Source: Parelaphostrongylus tenuis (taxonomy: Eukaryota > Nematoda > Chromadorea > Rhabditida > Metastrongylidae). From it: 64,000 bases of DNA. The position numbers and the translations under genes are program-made. The notes beneath the pieces are model-generated. The model saw only the letters and a list, made by a program, of their open reading frames with translations, had not been told where the DNA came from and searched no databases. Location of the stretch: contig JAHQIW010000090.1 of assembly GCA_019055375.1 (NCBI GenBank), positions 1 to 64,000 of the forward strand, written 5' to 3'. The number at the start of each line of letters is the position of its first letter. Positions within the stretch are counted from its first letter, which is position 1. This document shows, one piece after another, positions 11,158-24,850 of the stretch.

Positions 11158-11318
11158 TTCCGATCGATGGATTCTGTTGATTTTTGTGGCTGACGTTTCG
11201 GCAAAACGCCTTCTTCAGAGCCGTTTACTTGAGTCTAGGGAGAGTTCGAAGGCTCTGAAGCAGGCGTATCTGTCGAAACGTCAGCCATAAACTATCAACA
11301 AAATCCATCGATCGCCAA
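11158..11318. mobile_element. foldback element, U1
   Basis: Two arms of about 70 bp are inverted around a 30 bp centre: TGGCTGACGTTTCGG at 11187 and CGAAACGTCAGCCATA ending at 11289, extending outward through CGATGGATTCTGTTGAT and ATCAACAAAATCCATCG. Each arm contains CTGAAG..GGCG..GAAACGTC. The U3 homologue is at 28630-28800. There is no coding capacity. Confidence 0.75.
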
Positions 11319-11414
11319 GAAGAACAATCGATCGGAAAGAAGAAAAAAAAGATACCACCTTGTGAATTCGAATAAGATTAGTTCTTCAGGTGTTTCTTCA
11401 TATATAACATAAGA

Positions 11415-11640
11415 GAATTGAATGATGAGCAAAAATACGACCTCCTACGGGAGTCGAACCTGCGTCCATCCATAAAGAGTGGTGGCGCATGACGTAGGTG
11501 TAGTGCTAGCACGCATCTACGGTAAGGATGAAACACGAGTTACGACTCCTGTCTGAGGTCGTATTTTTGCTCACCACTTAATTCTCTTAGGTTTATATGA
11601 AACATCATAACACTGCGAAAATTTAGCAGTGAAAACACTA
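11415..11640. repeat. inverted pair of tRNA-like repeats, U1
   Basis: 11415-11465 is a minus-strand fragment (GGGAGTCGAACCTGCG). 11480-11640 is a plus-strand module with GTAGGTGTAGTGCTAGCACG, then GAGGTCGTATTTTTGCTCAC and the tail AACATCATAACACTGCG. The pair is repeated in U3 at 28910-29130. Confidence 0.6.
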
Positions 11641-12301
11641 GATTTCACGAGTTATTCTTTCTTTCTCACAGTTTTATATTATTAGCATGCAGAGGTTCAA
11701 GGAAAGCGGTCTTTCGACTTGATTTCTACTGACTACTATTGGTTATTTGTCGACAGACCGATATTTTACAAGCTCTAACTGTGAAAACTATTGAGATCTA
11801 ACTATAAATGATATTAACTTGTCCTCCTTCGAAGTAGACTTAATCCTTATTTGTTGAAGATGAGATTGAATCAAATCAAAGTAGTAACCACAAGGAGCCT
11901 ATCATTCGAATAGACCAATATTCAACTGAGATAAGAGCGCAGAATGTTTTTGACTGATCAGATTTGTATGCATTATCGAAGAATGAGAGAAAAAAGAAGT
12001 TTCTCATCAGTAACAGACTCATAATACTCTTTGATTAACAATGCCTTAAAAGAGCAAAATGAACAGCGAAGGGACCTCGTGAAGAGAAGCTACGAAATAA
12101 TAAAGACATCTTGCTGAATGAACTGAAAAAATGAAACAGTGAAGAGGTCACTGAGCGAAAAAAATATCGTAGATGTCCAATAATGAAATATTTTGCTACT
12201 TCCTAAAGTGGATATGGAGTTTTCGAGTAGAAATGACAGAAAATCACCAAAACAATGTTCGGTGCCCCACACTTTTTCAGCAGCTTCAGTGCGACTGACA
12301 T

Positions 12302-12824
<523 letters not shown>

Positions 12825-12855
12825 TCGCCAGGACTCAAAACAAATTCAACCCAAC

Positions 12856-12871
12856 GGCCCTCCTTAGGGCC
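12856..12871 (+). terminator. histone 3' hairpin of U1 H3
   Basis: GGCCCTCCTTAGGGCC; the loop is CCTT-type where the other array genes have CTTT-type. Both H3 copies share this. AATAAA follows at about 12929. Confidence 0.9.
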
Positions 12872-12879
12872 ACATATTA

Positions 12880-14074
<1,195 letters not shown>

Positions 14075-14107
14075 GAACACTGCCATATTCATTCATTTTA
14101 ACCTAAC

Positions 14108-14123
14108 GGCCCTCTTTAGGGCC
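14108..14123 (+). terminator. histone 3' hairpin of U1 H4
   Basis: GGCCCTCTTTAGGGCC, perfect stem. Confidence 0.92.
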
Positions 14124-14179
14124 ACATTTCATGAAGATTTACTTGTGTCATTTCATTTCTCGTGAAATAAACGTTCTCT

Positions 14180-14800
14180 GTATCCGAGTTTGTTGGGTCA
14201 AGTAGGTTTTTTGGTCGATGGTTGAGTCGATATAAAAGTAACGGGTCGGAAATGTTCATGTTTAAGATGTTAGACAAGTACCATAGATAGTCCTTGACAA
14301 CGTAGCAGTCGCATATCGAGAGTTCTTCCCTGTAGGCGTTTTTTTATTTATATTTTCGCTTGTAGAATTTGAGATAATGTGGTAGTCGCAATGCAACCTT
14401 TGCATCAATTTACTGAGATCAGAGCTTTACAAGACACGTTTCGCTCATTTTCTGACTGAGATGTTGAGGATTTTGGCAATCTGTTGTGGGTAGTGATTGG
14501 CCATTTCGTATGAGCTGCGACCTGTGCTGCTCACACTGACACCAGAAGCATCCATCTGACCCGACCTTGAGCGCCAGCAATTCGTCCGAGTCAGCTGCCA
14601 AAAGCGCTGTGCCTTCGGACCGCGTCCAAAATTCAAATGCGCAAATGCGTGGTCGTCTACCTTTATGACGTAGCAGATGCTTTCTATGACGGAATACTCT
14701 AGGGATTAGGTAAAAAATTGTAATTGAAAGTACATTAGAAGCGTTTTTATACGTCTCGAAGTGCCTCATTGATGTGAAAAATGTCAATGGTTGAATTGAA
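14180..14800. repeat. H4-downstream spacer, U1
   Basis: Diverged counterpart of 22880-23660 and 37870-38640. Best-conserved piece: TTGAGCGCCAGCAATTCGTC to CAAAATTCAAATGCG (14568-14640). No gene. Confidence 0.65.
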
Positions 14801-14919
14801 TTTAGATGATTTCAATGCATTTAAAGAGTGGAAAATTAAGAAGAAAAGATTGGGTGTGACATGATAACAAACAAATAGCATAGGTACAAACTATATGTAT
14901 CCCATAAGATTCATTGAAG

Positions 14920-15085
14920 CGTAAAACTTTGAACCGCGGGCACGAGCCGAACCCTTGTGTCACTTCTTACGTGTGGTCATGCTAACCACTCCGTAGTTGG
15001 TACTCTGGTCTTGATATCACTCTTTCTGTGATACAATATCACACCACTGTCAAAAAAGTGGTTGAATAAAGATTTTCTGGCGAAC
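14920..15085 (-). repeat. tRNA-like repeat with upstream hairpin
   Basis: On the minus strand: a hairpin ACCACTTTTTTGACAGTGGT, then AGAAAGAGTG, an A-box region GAGTGGTTAGCATGACCAC, and a B-box GGGTTCGGCTCGTGCC. The copy at 24700-24850 has the same order. Here the hairpin comes before the tRNA-like part; in the TTTTGCACATCACTC family it comes after. Confidence 0.6.
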
Positions 15086-16784
15086 TGTACTTGACTTAAC
15101 CCCATCTCCAACAACCAAACATCGTGTTTACTTCGAAGGGGGACAAGTTTGACTCATAGATAGAGAACGGCCAAAAAAAAAAACGGGTCCACAGAAGAGT
15201 AGGTAGTTTTCACATCTGCCGATGAAGTGAAGCCTACTTCGAAACGTTAAAGCCCGTTTCGGATGAATGTAGGATCAACGTAGGGACATGACGAAGCTTC
15301 CTAAGTCATTGATCGTAGATTCCGGAGTGGTATCGCCAAATATTGAATCACTTACAAAGTTACCCCTCCGTTGGTTCGCACGGCCCATTCGCGATCATTT
15401 GAAATTGAATATACCACTTCCTTTCTGAATCCATTCAAGCCCAAATGCCCTAACTTTGGTGGGTTAGACATCATACCGCAACCAACACCCTGCTATCCCG
15501 TTGTTGGCTCCGCGCCAAAATTCAAACACGCACGATCCCCTTGGCGTCGTAGAGGTCAGCGCGCGTCGCGTTGACCTTTCCTTCCCGTCGACTCCCCCAC
15601 GCCGGCGCTAATGACTCCGCTGTTTACCGCTCAAATTTGAACGCAGCTCCTTGTGGGAAACTCAGCGCAATTAGGGTGTTCTGAAATCATTCCGAGAGTG
15701 ATGAGGGCTCGAGGCGATTTTCTCGGGATCTTCAAGTTCCAGCTTCGTGAAAAATATAAGAATTTAATACTTTAATTCTTTTCTAGAAAAAAAAAACCGG
15801 TGGGAAAATATAGGTATAGGATTGATAAAACGATCACTTTGTCTGGGAAAGCCAATGAAAGTATGTAGTACAGACTAGGGGTTTTAGGACTAATCCTCAC
15901 TGACAACAAAAGAGCTTAAGTATTCTTCTATAGCGAGGTATGCCAGTTAATGTTTTCTATGGAGATATTCATCAGAGATTTGCCTGTGGACATCTTGCAA
16001 TCTCCCATCTAAACTGTCCCAGTGGCCTGACTCTGATGAGCTAGGGAAGCGTCAACCCCCCCGGCACGGCCTACTGACGCCGCTGTTTAGCGCTCAAATT
16101 TGAACAAAGCTGCTTTTGCAGAACTCAGCCCTATCAGGGTGTTCTGAGTCATTCCCACAGCGATATGAGGGTTCGCGCCGAGTTTCGCATTGAACGGACT
16201 CAACAGTGAGGATTAGAACATATGGAAAGATAGGTAACTGAGATACGAAAAAACTAGTGATGAAACTCTTCCGCTTAACCCATCCAATGCACTCGATCAA
16301 TATTCAGATGACCTGTCTCGAACCACCGCATGAGTCGTATATTACTGATATAGTTTCGACTTCAATGGATTTCTGGCTTTTCTCTATTGTGGGGTGGGCC
16401 GATGGGGAGAAGGGTGAGAGCGGAAATGATGCTCTGTAACTTTATAAATTACAAGTAACGTCTCTTTGGACGAGTTCATTCATGCTGCTCTACACCTTGA
16501 TATGATCAACAGAGATGATTAACAAAGAGTTCTCGACACTGGATATCTAAGGGTGTACAAATAAGACCAACTGGAGTGCCCAATTAGAGTGTTGTCGGAG
16601 GTTTCCAGAGTATTTCGTGATTAGCCGTTTGTTCGAAGGTCGTCTTGATCGGAGTGGTGGTAAATGGATGATAATGAATACCAACACTTTTTGATAATCG
16701 TTTTATACCTATGACTGTTATGTTTATTACATTTCAGCATAACGATGATGATAAGATTATAGGAAACGTTCAACAAGAAATCTT

Positions 16785-16940
16785 TATTCAACGGCTTCTT
16801 TATCGGTGGTGTGATTTTGTATCGCAAAAAGAGTTGTAGCAAAACTGGAGCATCGGTGGTTCAGTGGTTTGCACGAGCACCAGGAAAGGGTGAACCACGA
16901 GATTCAACTCCCGCAGGAGTTCAGAGGTTTTCATTTGGGC
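16785..16940 (+). repeat. tRNA-like repeat with upstream hairpin, U2
   Basis: CAACGGCTTCTTTATCGGTG, TGTGATTTTGTATCGCAAAA, then A-box TCGGTGGTTCAGTGGTTTGC and B-box GATTCAACTCCCGC. The U4 homologue is at 33235-33390. Confidence 0.6.
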
Positions 16941-17884
16941 GAATATCATGGGATGTCAGTTTGGCAAACCGCACCGGATTTAGTGAGTGGTTAGAGGAAG
17001 TACTGTAAGGCATGCAGGTCTTGTTTCGTAGTACGTTCTCCTGTGGTGTGGCTTTCAGGTCGTGAATGTGACGCGCGTCGACCACTAAGATCCCAAGATT
17101 TCGCCATGACCCATTTTTTGCTTGATGCTACATAATGGACGTTTCCGTTCATTCGCCTTTGTAAACCACTAAAGTTCAGGCGTTTGGGCTTCTATGAATT
17201 CAAGACGAGGGTGGTATTCGGAACTGCAAAAGACATAGGTGGTATCGCGGTCTGTGCCAACCAACCCTTACGTGACTCTGGCCATACTCGGATGATGTTG
17301 TGTTGATATGATAGTGTGATGGAAATTTTCGTCGTAAACTTGACAGACTTTAAAGTTTCCATGACCTACTTCTTTGTCAACTAAGTTGAAGTTAAATTGA
17401 AGTTCAACCACAAAGCTGCTCAGATACAAGCAAATCTTGGAACCTGAGATCCCTTTAATAAAGGCAAAGGCAAAATTATAAATTGTCACATGCAAAAACA
17501 TTTACTAATGGACGAATAAGATGTAGAGAAAACTGCTACATAGATTTATACTTAATTTCAATGAACGGGGAGAAGTATTATCTTTCAACGAGATGGAGTC
17601 AAGACCATATGCTGGCATTATAGCGATCCACAAGTTTGTTGAAGATTCGGAGTTGTCTTCCAGCACAAAGCGTTGAGATGCAGCACTCTCTCCCGGTCTA
17701 CAATGATGATATACGGTTGACTACTGGTCGACATTTGATCTCAGTTCAATTTCAACTTACTGATTTCATGATTTAACTGAATTCATTAGTTCTATTGCCT
17801 TTGAACAGTGGCTCGATGTCGTAAAGATTCCCCAAGACTATAAAGCGATAAACAAATTCAAAATTAGACAATTATATCGGAATC

Positions 17885-18115
17885 CATTTTATTTGACCGC
17901 GTATTGCGGTGGTATGATGTTACAATAAATGCAATAACGTAGAGTTGCGTGCAAAAACATTTGCGTCATCCGGGATTCGAACATAGAACTCACTCCGGGA
18001 GCATGTGCTGAACGAATGCACCACCGACGCGTCAGTTCAGATACGCTCCCAAAAAACGTGAGATCTGTGATCGAATCCCGGCTGACGCAAATGTTTTTGC
18101 ACAGCACTCTACGTT
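17885..18115. repeat. divergent pair of tRNA-like modules, U2
   Basis: A minus-strand module (GGGATTCGAACATAGAACTC) abuts a plus-strand module (GTGATCGAATCCCGGCTGAC). Outer parts mirror each other: ACAATAAATGCAATAACGTA..GCAAAAACATTTGCGTCA on the left, TGACGCAAATGTTTTTGC..CTACGTTATAAG on the right. The U4 homologue is at 34335-34580. Confidence 0.7.
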
Positions 18116-18459
18116 ATAAGATAATTAAAGTTGAATTTTTGAAATAAGTTGAAATGTTTAATCAATAAAAACGAAACGAATCAAAAAGTTACGAACGCCT
18201 TTGCAATCTTCATAGGTTGGAACGCAGTCAGCGATGGCAATCGTGAAGTTCGTATGACCAGTCGTCCTCCAGACAAATCTGTCGTTGGCATTTCAATAAT
18301 ATTTCTCATATTTTCTTTATTCACTCATTTTCAACTAAAGCTTTTGAGATACTACTTTTTCGAAAGTCTATCTACTCCGGAGAACATGTGAGTCAATAGA
18401 TCAGAGGTGTTCTACCACTACATTTTTGGCTTTTAATTCAATTTCTAACCATAGCACTT

Positions 18460-18660
18460 CACTCCCCTGGGGTCGCTAAGCTGGTGCCAGACATGTCTTA
18501 GAGGGTAAAGACACTGAGTTGATACATCGGTAACCTAACTGGAAATCGTTTTAGAAGGTACGAATGCAGTTTACCATCTCTTTAATGCTCTAAGTCGAAT
18601 GCATGTCTCGGATTTCCGAAAAAGTCGATCAATGCTTAACGCTTTGCGCTTACGGCTGAC
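18460..18660 (+). repeat. 290 bp SINE-like family, degraded body, U2
   Basis: TGGGGTCGCTAAGCTGGTGC, CCAGACATGTCTTAGAGGG and the tail AGTCGATCAATGC follow the order of the 63.4 kb copy. The tRNA-like head is not recognisable. The U4 homologue is at 34905-35100. Confidence 0.5.
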
Positions 18661-19189
18661 GCCTATGACTTGTTTCTAAGATTAATGACGGACCTAATCG
18701 GATCTGCAAATGGACATTTTATTCATTGAATTGGTACCTCTTCTTCAAGTTATGGAGCATAGTTTTCCCGACGTTCGAAATCAGCGAACCGCGGTACTTC
18801 AGAGTCACCCCAGGTAAACAAAAACTCTCGTGAGTCGAAAATAGGATCGATGGCAAGTAAGTTTTCGCTCAAAACGGCGTCGATTATTACCGTTAGTTTG
18901 CCGTTAGCTGTTCTGTTGATGGAAGTGCCTATGTCAGTGCTTGAATAACCGTATGTAACAGGCTATTAAAGTCCTGAGGAGATTCTTTTGACTAAGGTGA
19001 TCAAGTTCACTCGCCAAACATAGATACTTGAACTCTTCTGTGTTGTACAACTCGACGAGGAGAAATTTCTAACGATTTCTGAATATAAAACGAAATATCA
19101 TTTTGCACAGCACTCCACATTATTGGGTATACTACTATATCATACCATCGCAACAAACTTACAAATAAATGAGATCCAAACGAAAATCA

Positions 19190-19490
19190 TTTTTTATTTA
19201 ACCGCTTTAGCGGTGGCAAGATTTCATAGATATACAAAGCGATGTGGAGTGATGTGCGAAACTTTCGAGTCAGGTAGAGGACTCGAACCCATATCCTTAC
19301 TCTATCCGGGAGCGCCAGCAGGTACATCTGACGGATGGATGCACTGTAAGCGAAGAAAGACTGGGGTACAAAATGGGCATCAGTAGTGCAACGGGTTAGA
19401 GTACACACTCCCGGATGGAGTGAGATGTGGGTTAGAGTCCCGCCTGACGCGAAAGTTTTGCACATCACTCTGCATCACTGAGATTTTTGA
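19190..19490. repeat. divergent pair of tRNA-like modules, U2
   Basis: Left arm on minus: ACCGCTTTAGCGGTGGCAAG tail hairpin, GATGTGCGAAACTTTCGAGT, then ACTCGAACCCATATCC. Right arm on plus: GTGCAACGGGTTAGAGTAC, GTGGGTTAGAGTCCCGCC, GAAAGTTTTGCACATCACTC. The U4 homologue is at 35530-35850. Confidence 0.7.
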
Positions 19491-20039
19491 ATAGTTTTCT
19501 AAGGCAAATCATCGTCTGATCCTATAAATGATTTCTCAGATCGAATTCTTTCACTAAAAGTTGTTGTAACAGATCTTCTTGTAGTAAAAAATTCTTTCTT
19601 ATTCAACTTACAGCGCACAAACACTTCCGTTTTCGATACATGGTATTTCGTTTACGTAGTAGCGGTACTTGTCCAAATCTGCGGCGTCAGCATTATGTCC
19701 AAGCCAAGCTGAAACCAAAGAATAAGAAACCAAACGAACTTTTGTGCACACTGTTCCCCGACTGGTTATGAGTGACTATCTGCATCGACACCACAATCAA
19801 GCTGACCCAACAGGAGCGTTTTAGTACTCTGAATATCTCTACACTCAGCACTTTCTCTCGTAATTTCTTGATGTCACCACCTGAGGCCGACATTCATTCA
19901 TATCGGGCTTTGAAGTATCTCAATAGGTTACACTTGATCAGTGGGTAGGAAAAGTATCACCTTTCCAACGGGGCCTGTTTATTGCAACTGTTTTTTTGGT
20001 TCTCTGACCTTTCAAATACTTAACTTACCGGTCTCTTTA

Positions 20040-20300
20040 CGAAAAGAAGCGATGCCTTAGAGATGAGGCTAACTCAAATCAGACCAGCAACCACAAGGAA
20101 TCTATCCCCGAAAATATACTTCGTAATTAAGTAATCTATTGCTTCTAGAAGATATTTCCCTTCAATGCATATGCTTAACGCGGCACGTAGCCTTTCGGCA
20201 AGGATAATTTGAGAAATCAGACACGGCGCAGGTTTCTGGCAAGATCTGAAGTTCATATCGTCAAAAAATCCACCTACGACGTACATAAACGAGATCATTT
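20040..20300 (-). other. possible decayed coding stretch, U2
   Basis: On the minus strand a frame reads FRSCQKPAPCLISQIILAER and on to YLITKYIFGDRFLVVAGLI before a stop. The U4 copy (36390-36665) keeps much of the same reading with frameshifts (ISQIILAERLRGAL; TNYISGNRFVAVAALTWASL). I do not recognise a family. Similar reading in two drifting copies hints at a past coding exon but could be chance. Confidence 0.25.
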
Positions 20301-20937
20301 AGAGCCGACAATGAATACTAGCATTAGGTTTCCAGCAACATTTGTGAAGTCCATCTACACAACCACCTCTCGCGATTTTTAAAGAGATATTAATTACGAA
20401 TCACAACTCAGTGAATTGTTCACCCTTACTAGACTGCAACAAGTGCTCACGGTGAAACCACTATCAACACCACAAACGCGCGGATCACCGCGCATCTTCT
20501 CGACAAAACCTCAGATATTCTAGGAAAAATCAACTGAAAACTGCTTGAGCAAGAAGATTCGAAGTGAATGAACATCAGCAACTCACTGATCCAAAAACGG
20601 AATGTTTTTTGCTGCGTGGTCTGTACCTATTATTGAAAATCTGATGAAGTTTAGTCAATAGTAACAGCCTTCTGACCTTTTTGATCAATATTTTCTCGAA
20701 GAAACAAAACAAACAACTAAGAGAAGGCATTACGTTAAAAAAATCCACGTGGTAATGAAGACAATCTCTAGAACAGTGAATGCCACAGAGTAAATCAAGA
20801 ACTATCGTAAATGTCCAACTACGAGAAATTTTCAACTCACTGTCAAGTGGGGTTGAGCGTCTTAGTGAGGGAAAGGACTGAAAATCTCTACAACAATGCT
20901 AATATTTTACACATTTCTACCAGCATCAATAGAACTG

Positions 20938-21069
20938 ACGTCGCAGTGTGATCGTTCAGCGCGTACGATGTTAACGAAGTAAATCAAGCACTGCCCCTAC
21001 TAGAAGGGGCAAGGGGAATAACCGCCCGGACTCGAACAAAAATCTAACCCAACAGCCCTCTTTAGGGCC
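20938..21069 (+). pseudogene. H3 locus with the coding region excised
   Basis: GACGTCGCAGTGTGATCGTT..GTACGATGTTAACGAAG..AAGCACTGCCCCTACTAGAA matches the H3 promoter, and it runs directly into AACCGCCCGGACTCGA, AAATCTAACCCAACAGCCCTC and TTTAGGGCCACAT, which match the sequence after the H3 stop. Everything from the TATA box to the H3 stop, about 440 bp, is missing. The hairpin stem has one mismatch (AGCCCT against AGGGCC). AATAAA is still present at about 21128. U4 lacks this segment altogether. Confidence 0.85.
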
Positions 21070-21129
21070 ACATAGCGGCTTTTCAGGCCTTCAGTTCAAT
21101 AGCTGAACTCATAAATCATTTAGGACGAA

Positions 21130-22300
21130 TAAAAGATTCTCCCTTGTGTTCATGTCATCTTAATTCTCAGTCACGTCTGTGTAATATCCGCATATAGAAG
21201 ACGATGAAATCGACTGGACAAAAAATGTCAACCACCTTGAAGTAATAATTTCTAATGCGTCATATTGAGCAGTTAAATAGTAAGTCCATGTCTGTAATGC
21301 TCGGATCGATGAAGCAAAGACTTCACAAGAATTTTCTCAGAAGCAGAGTGCCCCTAAAGCCCTCCGCTTTTTGTCGAAAAGTGTCATGTTATTCTCCAAG
21401 AAACCGGACACTTTACATACAATGGGAAACTGTTCCTACAGTGAAGTGGTGAAGTAGCGTCACTTCTCTTAATGACGCTGAGGATTCGCGTCCAAATTTT
21501 CGAATGCGTGTTGGCGTTCAGCGCTTTTGTCGGATTTCAACAACGTTATGCGAGTTCTAAGTTGTTAGAAACCGAAGTATATTACCATTAAGCTCAGAAC
21601 AATCTCATAGCAGGAACTGCTAAAAGTATTTCGAGGTGATTTCGAATAGAGAAACATCCTAGCTCTGCGGTAGAAAGCATCGTCAACGCTGTTGATGAGT
21701 GAAATATGAGTAGTTACAATCGTAGTCACCACAACAGTAAAGAGAAATTAAAATCCGCTACTTTAACTTCGATGGGAGAAACATCAACCAGAAGAATTCT
21801 ACGGATTTCTTGCTGAATGGAATAAGTAATAAAGTACTGCGTTCAGTTACCTTTGATATCAGCGATTGTACGAAGTCAGCTACGGATGCAATTTGTACAT
21901 TTGCTACGTGTATAAGCAAGCTGTTTATGCATGGGATTCCTTTCCTATAAGAATACCGTTTCTAAAAGCCAGTTAGAATACGACATAAACACAAACTGAC
22001 CCTAAATAGTGCTTAAATAGAGCGTAATGAACCGAAAAAACTCAGAACATTCGACTTTTCAATGGATGACAAAAATACAGGCAACGACAGAAAGAAAGTA
22101 AAGAAAAAAAAAGGATTATCTCGGAGAATCCAGAATTCGAACAACGCAACGGCGTGTTTTTCATGAAAATCCAGAAAATCACTACTCTGTCGTTAAATTT
22201 CGCTAAGGTTCTTGTCATGTTACAATAAACACAGCATGTATATGTACAGCGGTTAAATTGAATGTGAAGGGGGAGGAAGAACTTTGAATGTCTGATAGTG
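21130..22300. other. H3-H4 spacer, U2
   Basis: No gene recognised. The part up to about 22090 is absent from U4. 22095-22300 is shared with U4 and leads into the H4 leader. Confidence 0.5.
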
Positions 22301-22452
22301 ACGAGTCGATTGCGCTGAGAACGTGTCAGAGTGGTGATAGACCGATTTTCCAGCTATCGTTGGGGTCGCAGCGTGCGTACCTCAGTGGTGGCTGTATAAA
22401 CAACGTTCTTGTGAACGACCTCATTGCAGTCGCTGTCGTAGCTGTCTTGTAG

Positions 22453-22774
<322 letters not shown>

Positions 22775-22806
22775 GAAGATTCTCGCATACGTTTAATTAA
22801 CCCAAC

Positions 22807-22822
22807 GGCCCTCTTTAGGGCC
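22807..22822 (+). terminator. histone 3' hairpin of U2 H4
   Basis: GGCCCTCTTTAGGGCC, perfect stem; AATAAA at about 22869. Confidence 0.9.
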
Positions 22823-22984
22823 ACATTTTATGGAATGAACACGTTTATTTGTGTCGTATCAGTTAGTGAATAAACTTTTTGTGCACTCTAGTTTGTTTGA
22901 CCAAATAGAGATTTTCGAGTTTAGTCGGTGGTCGAGTGGGTGTGGGAGTACTCCATTGAAAATCTGCTATGTATCCTACGGAGA

Positions 22985-24430
22985 AGCCGCGAAACGTTGA
23001 CAGTGTAGAAGTCACAGACCGATAGTTCCCCTCTTTAGGCATTTTTTCGAGTATATTTTGGCTTGTAGAAGTTTTGATGACGTAGGTTCGGTTTGTACAT
23101 TGGGCGGTCCTCTTTCTAATCAATAAACGCCTGTGACTGCTTATGCAAAAGCCCATGAGCCTCCTATGACGTTTACTCCACAAAAAACCTATGATCAATC
23201 AACTTAACATGTTCATTGGGAGAGCGGACGGGTTATCAGTTTCAGTGTAACCTGGTTTTAAGTTATTACGTCATGAAGATTTATCCCTTGATCCATATCG
23301 CACTAATTTTTTGGCTGCGATGTAAGAGATTTCCTGCAAACTGCGCTGAGTATTGATCGGGCTTGGTCCGCTTCATATCAACGTGTACCTTGTGCTAGAC
23401 ATGTTGACACGAGAGGGATCCTGTAGACCTGACCTTGAGCGCCAACAGGTCGTCCGAGTCCGTAGCCAAAGCGCCATGCCTTTGGCTTGTGGCCAACATT
23501 CAAATACACGCCGCGGGTCGCTTGCGCCGATACGGCGTCGGGATGACGTATGCTTTCTATTGCAAAGTTGAAGACTGAATAAAGGGTATCATTAAGGGTA
23601 CATTGAAGCGTCTGTGTACGTCTTGAGGTGCTTTATCAAGTGATGTCATTTGTTGAATCAAAAATCCTATAGTTTCAAAGTAAAGTCTCGATAAGGAAAA
23701 AAAGGTAGGAATTAGGGAGACTATGAGAAATAGAATGCGAAATGAACTAAGAAGGGGTTGTTTGATTAAATCACATTGCACCACCAGATGAATATTTCAG
23801 GACATTCGATAGCGCAACGGTTAAGCGCGCCCCTGTATAGCATGAAATCTAGGTTCGAATCCCAGCAGACGCAAAAGGTTTTGGATATCACTCTACATTA
23901 TTGGCTATTGGCAAAAACGTCGCTGACAGTGTAGCACAGATCGATAGTTCCCCTCTTTAGGCATTTTTTTCGAGTATATTTTGGCTTGAAGAGGTTGTGA
24001 TGAACTTGCCTCTATATCAGCATCGGCGATTCTCTTCCTAATCGTTCACGGACGACGACCATCTATGCCAAAAATCCACAATACTCCTAGGAAGTTTATT
24101 CCACGAACAGCTATGATATTACCACTTAACATATTAAATGAGAGAACGGAACGGGTTCCTTGTTCTAGTGCAACTTGTGCATGAAATTGTTACGTGTGAA
24201 GGATTTTCCTTGAAATCACACTCGCACTCTTTCTATTTGGCTGTATTAAGGAATTTTTTTGCAAACTATTCCAAGTATTGATCTGCCTTGGTCCACTTTT
24301 GAGAAGCTGATGACCCGACGTTGAGCGCTTGCAGGTGTCTGAGTCTCTATAACAATCGCTATGTCTTTGGCACGCGTCCAAAATTCAAATGCGTGCCGCG
24401 GTGGCGTGACGTCGGACACGCACGTCGTTG
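22985..24430. repeat. tandemly duplicated H4-downstream segment, U2
   Basis: 22985-23660 and 23910-24430 are diverged copies: both run GTTGACAGTGTAG or GCTGACAGTGTAG, CGATAGTTCCCCTCTTTAGG, TATTGATC..CTTGGTCC, and GACC..GTTGAGCG..GCAGG. U4 has only one copy, so the duplication is specific to U2 or was lost from U4. Confidence 0.65.
23815..23900 (+). repeat. tRNA-like module, U2
   Basis: GCGCAACGGTTAAGCGCGCC (A-box region), AGGTTCGAATCCCAGC (B-box), GACGCAAAAGG tail, then ATCACTCTACATTATTGG. The U4 homologue is at 38785-38885. Confidence 0.6.
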
Positions 24431-24699
24431 TTTCACACGGTGAAGAAAGACATCCTGATGAGAAAAAAGGAAAGAGAAGAAAGAGGAGAGAAAAGGGTTG
24501 GTGTAGGGAAAATATGTGAAGTAGACTGTAGAATGAACTGGTATCAAAGAGTTGTAGCTTAAACAGGGCAGACAAACGGCAAGAAAAGTTGCTTAGTAGG
24601 AGAGAATCAATATTGGGCAGCATACTTACGATAGGAACTTTGCTATGCGTGCTATCTTTCAACGAATAGCACAGTCCCCTAGTCATATATCCCATAACA

Positions 24700-24850
24700 T
24701 TCACTCAGATGAAAAGCTTTGAACTGCAGACGGAAGTCGAACCTTGGTGTCACTCCTTCGGGTGTCCGTGCTAACCGCTGCACCGTTGGTTCCCGTCTTG
24801 GCTCTCACTCTTTCTGCAATTTGAAATCATACCACTGCTAAAAAGTGGTC
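24700..24850 (-). repeat. tRNA-like repeat with upstream hairpin
   Basis: Minus strand: GACCACTTTTTAGCAGTGGT hairpin, GCAGAAAGAGTGAGAGCC, GTGCAGCGGTTAGCACGGAC, AGGTTCGACTTCCG. Same family as 14920-15085. Confidence 0.6.
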
